Shown: in pieces, positions 61,974-64,000 of the stretch
Layout: every line of letters begins with the position of its first letter
How positions within the stretch are numbered: position 1 is the first letter of the stretch
From: an uncultured Pseudoalteromonas sp.
GTDB lineage: Bacteria > Pseudomonadota > Gammaproteobacteria > Enterobacterales > Alteromonadaceae
Direction: 5' to 3'
Length of the DNA stretch: 64,000 bases
Assembly: GCA_947493455.1 (NCBI GenBank)
Contig: CANLRB010000001.1
Span: forward strand, 682,001-746,000
Translations under genes and position numbers: made by a program
The notes under the pieces: model-generated
The model's database searches: none
Told to the model about the DNA's origin: nothing
Seen by the model: the letters and a program-made list of their open reading frames with translations, nothing else

Positions 61974-63632
61974 ATGAATAGTTTGCTTAGCAGCATTTCA
62001 GTAAAAAACAAAATCAATCTAATCTCTGGGGTTATGCTCGGCGTGTTGATTATTTTCGCACTCTTTGAAATCATTAAAATGAAAGATATTCAAAGTCAGT
62101 TTAGCGAATATTCAAAAGTTGCGGTAGCACTTGAAGTAACGACATTAAAAATTAATCGAGATATGAATTATGTCTCGCGCCTAACGCGCAGTATTATGCT
62201 CGGCGACAGCTATCAAAAAAACCTTGATCGACTCAATAGTCGTATCTCCGATATCGAATCTTGGTTTAATGACTTGAACACCGCAGCGAACAACATTGAC
62301 GATCCACAGTTGAAAAATCAACTTGTTAACTTAAATGATAAATCAAAACGTTCTACCCTTTCGTTTATTGAGCAAAGTCGAGATTTAATGAGAACCCTAT
62401 CGGCAGATTCGTCTGCGAGTGAACTCAGCGCTGCATGGCAACGCTACAAAGCTGAGTTTAGCCCGCTAGCGAATAGTGCTCGGGTTGATTTTGCTGCGCT
62501 CAATAAATTAATCAATAAAGAAAAAGCACGCATTTTTGACAATGCAAACACCACTATCTCATCGTCGATTAATGTAAGTATTGTCATTGCCATTGTCACA
62601 GTCATTGTAGCTACGATTCTAAGCTTGCTGATCAGCAGAAGTATCTTATCGCCATTAGAAATACTTCGCACAACGATTAAAGAAATTGAACATTCGAATG
62701 ACTTAACTAAACGAACTAATATTTCATCGCGAGACGAGCTTGGTGTTGTCAGCCATGCATTCGACTCCCTCTTGAATAAATTTCACCAAACCCTTAATCA
62801 AGTTGTTACGGCAGCCAATAGCGTCAGCAATGCATCTACGGAATTGGCCCAATCAAGTGAAAATACCAGTAATCATATATCTCAGCAACGGCTCGAAACC
62901 GATATGGTTGCGACTGCGATGAACGAAATGGCCAGTACCTCGCATGAAGTTTCACGTAATGCGGCAGATACAGCAACGGGTGCAGAGCAAGCAAACAGCC
63001 AAGCCATAAATGGGCAAAGCGTGGTGCAAAGCACAATAGAAAGTATCAACGATTTAGCCACGCAAATTGAAAATGCGGGTCAGTCGATTGATAAAGTATC
63101 AAGCGACAGCCAAGAAATTGGTCGTGTACTTGATGTGATTCGCGGCATAGCCGAACAAACCAATTTACTGGCACTCAATGCAGCGATTGAAGCGGCTCGG
63201 GCGGGCGAACAAGGCCGTGGCTTTGCGGTTGTTGCCGACGAAGTCCGTTCATTGGCATCGCGAACTGAAAGTTCGATTCAAGAGATTCAGCAAATGATTG
63301 AAAGCTTACAACACGGTTCATCGGCCGCGGTTGTGGTCATGCAAAAAAGTAAAGAACAAGCTGAACACAGTGTCGAACAAGCAAGTAAAGCCGGTGAATC
63401 ATTAACTCAGATCACCGATTCAGTATCAGCGATTAATGATATGGCGGCGCAAATTGCCACCGCAGCGGAAGAACAAACCAGTGTAAATGAAGAAATAAAT
63501 CGAAATATCACGAATATTTCGACCATTTCAGACAGTACGGCTGTTGAAGCTGACAATACACATAACGCCAGTAATGAACTCGCAAATCTTGCAGAAGACC
63601 TCAATACGCAAGTATCGCAATTTCGAGTGTAA
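61974..63632 (+). CDS. Methyl-accepting chemotaxis protein
   Basis: The 552-residue receptor has membrane helices at about 16-34 and 200-220 around a helical periplasmic sensor of 4HB type, a HAMP domain (about 222-275) and a signalling domain with the conserved hairpin tip [31 protein letters not shown] lies about eight bases before the ATG. The sigma-28 promoter upstream and the bidirectional terminator downstream make it a single-gene unit. Ligand is unknown. Confidence 0.96.
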   Translation: MNSLLSSISVKNKINLISGVMLGVLIIFALFEIIKMKDIQSQFSEYSKVAVALEVTTLKINRDMNYVSRLTRSIMLGDSYQKNLDRLNSRISDIESWFNDLNTAANNIDDPQLKNQLVNLNDKSKRSTLSFIEQSRDLMRTLSADSSASELSAAWQRYKAEFSPLANSARVDFAALNKLINKEKARIFDNANTTISSSINVSIVIAIVTVIVATILSLLISRSILSPLEILRTTIKEIEHSNDLTKRTNISSRDELGVVSHAFDSLLNKFHQTLNQVVTAANSVSNASTELAQSSENTSNHISQQRLETDMVATAMNEMASTSHEVSRNAADTATGAEQANSQAINGQSVVQSTIESINDLATQIENAGQSIDKVSSDSQEIGRVLDVIRGIAEQTNLLALNAAIEAARAGEQGRGFAVVADEVRSLASRTESSIQEIQQMIESLQHGSSAAVVVMQKSKEQAEHSVEQASKAGESLTQITDSVSAINDMAAQIATAAEEQTSVNEEINRNITNISTISDSTAVEADNTHNASNELANLAEDLNTQVSQFRV

Positions 63633-63666
63633 ACTAACTCAGGCAAAATAACTGCTCTAGGCTAAT

Positions 63667-63697
63667 AAAATAGGGGAATATAACATTCCCCTATTTT
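63667..63697. terminator. Bidirectional terminator between chemoreceptor and DGSG-repeat genes
   Basis: AAAATAGGGGAAT, five bases, then the exact 13-bp complement; A-run on one side and T-run on the other. Confidence 0.9.
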
Positions 63698-63711
63698 GTT
63701 TGTAACGACTC

Positions 63712-64000
63712 TTAATTGTTAAGCTGTACATCGCCTTTAATATGCTTGCTACGCACCGAGCCGGAGCCATCATCGGTAATTATCAAGCCTCCTGCGTGTG
63801 TTACGTCAATATCGCCCGAACCATCATCAATGGTCACAACGCCTGTGATGTCATCGATAGAAATTCCGCCACTGCCATCTTCAATTGACACGTTGCCATT
63901 TACGTTTGAAATAACAAGCTCGCCCGAACCATCCTCGACCGATAAATTACCGGTACTACTTTTTAGCGTGATGTTGCCTGAGCCATCGTCAATATAAATA
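63712..64000 (-). CDS. C-terminus of a DGSG-repeat (DUF4097-like) protein, 5' end outside window
   Basis: About 96 codons before a TAA at 63712 lie in the window. They encode four to five repeats of about 20-24 residues containing D-G-S-G followed by I/V-x-I/V-x-x, such as I-E-D-G-S-G-G-I-S-I and I-D-D-G-S-G-D-I-D-V. This pattern fits the right-handed beta-helix proteins grouped under DUF4097/DUF2807 (putative adhesins), usually exported. The start, signal peptide and neighbours are beyond the edge. The shared terminator with the chemoreceptor gene shows convergent transcription. Confidence 0.75.
   Translation of the reverse strand, partial: IYIDDGSGNITLKSSTGNLSVEDGSGELVISNVNGNVSIEDGSGGISIDDITGVVTIDDGSGDIDVTHAGGLIITDDGSGSVRSKHIKGDVQLNN

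Noticed and set aside
1-64000. Insertion sequences, CRISPR arrays, prophage genes, rRNA and tRNA
   Set aside because: I looked for transposase and integrase motifs, regularly spaced repeats and RNA-gene signatures and found none.

Overview
The window looks like chromosomal DNA of a marine gammaproteobacterium of the order Alteromonadales, most likely Pseudoalteromonas or a close relative (inference). It is moderately AT-rich and full of exported hydrolases carrying PKD, PPC and CBM5/12 modules. It also has a large TonB-dependent receptor, several orphan periplasmic binding proteins, many c-di-GMP and chemotaxis proteins, and familiar gammaproteobacterial genes (aspA, fpr, soxR, proA, HU, yacL/UPF0231, VF530/DUF2132, TIGR02647). 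I see no rRNA, tRNA, CRISPR array, insertion sequence or prophage.

Layout. 1-3.4 kb: the 5' part of a giant Ig-like-repeat lipoprotein and a small unknown gene. 3.6-9.5 kb: a minus-strand locus of TonB receptor, exported amidase and exported Xaa-Pro-dipeptidase-type amidohydrolase, possibly for scavenging peptide or amide compounds. 9.6-18.9 kb: an exo-enzyme region with a chymotrypsin-like S1 protease (PKD and CBM5/12 modules), a DUF1842-like protein, a GH19 chitinase with two CBM5/12 modules and a NagR-type operator, and a divergent M43 metalloprotease. 19-28 kb: SDR/HxlR pair, an orphan SBP, a barrel-like lipoprotein, an MsbA-like ABC exporter, small unknown genes, VF530, an esterase and an EamA transporter. 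28.2-30.1 kb: an AT-richer island of unknown genes. 30.5-34 kb: TIGR02647, an unknown exported protein, a HypT-like LysR regulator and aspA. 34.1-35.9 kb: soxR and fpr divergent from a VOC protein gene preceded by a near-consensus SoxR promoter. 35.9-39.7 kb: a Yip1 / HlyD adaptor / ABC ATPase / MacB-type permease operon. 39.9-47.4 kb: HU, YfcC-type carrier, OmpA-family protein, yacL, a lipoprotein, an AhpD-like protein, a second orphan SBP, a Cys-rich protein and a stand-alone proA. 47.4-58.3 kb: histidine kinase, subtilase, then a translationally coupled operon (outer-membrane barrel, half-PBP, membrane GGDEF protein, GGDEF-EAL protein) facing a REC-EAL protein. 58.4-64 kb: a third orphan SBP, VanZ, SIMPL/DUF541, an S66 peptidase, a chemoreceptor with a sigma-28 promoter, and the end of a DGSG-repeat (DUF4097-like) protein.

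How it fits together. Most of the window serves a polymer-degrading, surface-associated life: exported proteases and a chitinase feed nutrient uptake, while c-di-GMP enzymes, a chemoreceptor and orphan binding proteins sense the surroundings. The strongest regulatory signals are the SoxR promoter at 35411-35441, the NagR-type operator at 15467-15480, the sigma-28 promoter at 61898-61924, and a palindrome at the TonB-receptor promoter that recurs, degenerate on one side, upstream of the S1 protease. The best candidate for an under-described system is the 51.9-57.1 kb operon, which seems to link an outer-membrane barrel and a periplasmic half-PBP to c-di-GMP turnover. Family names come from recognised motifs; no database search was possible.
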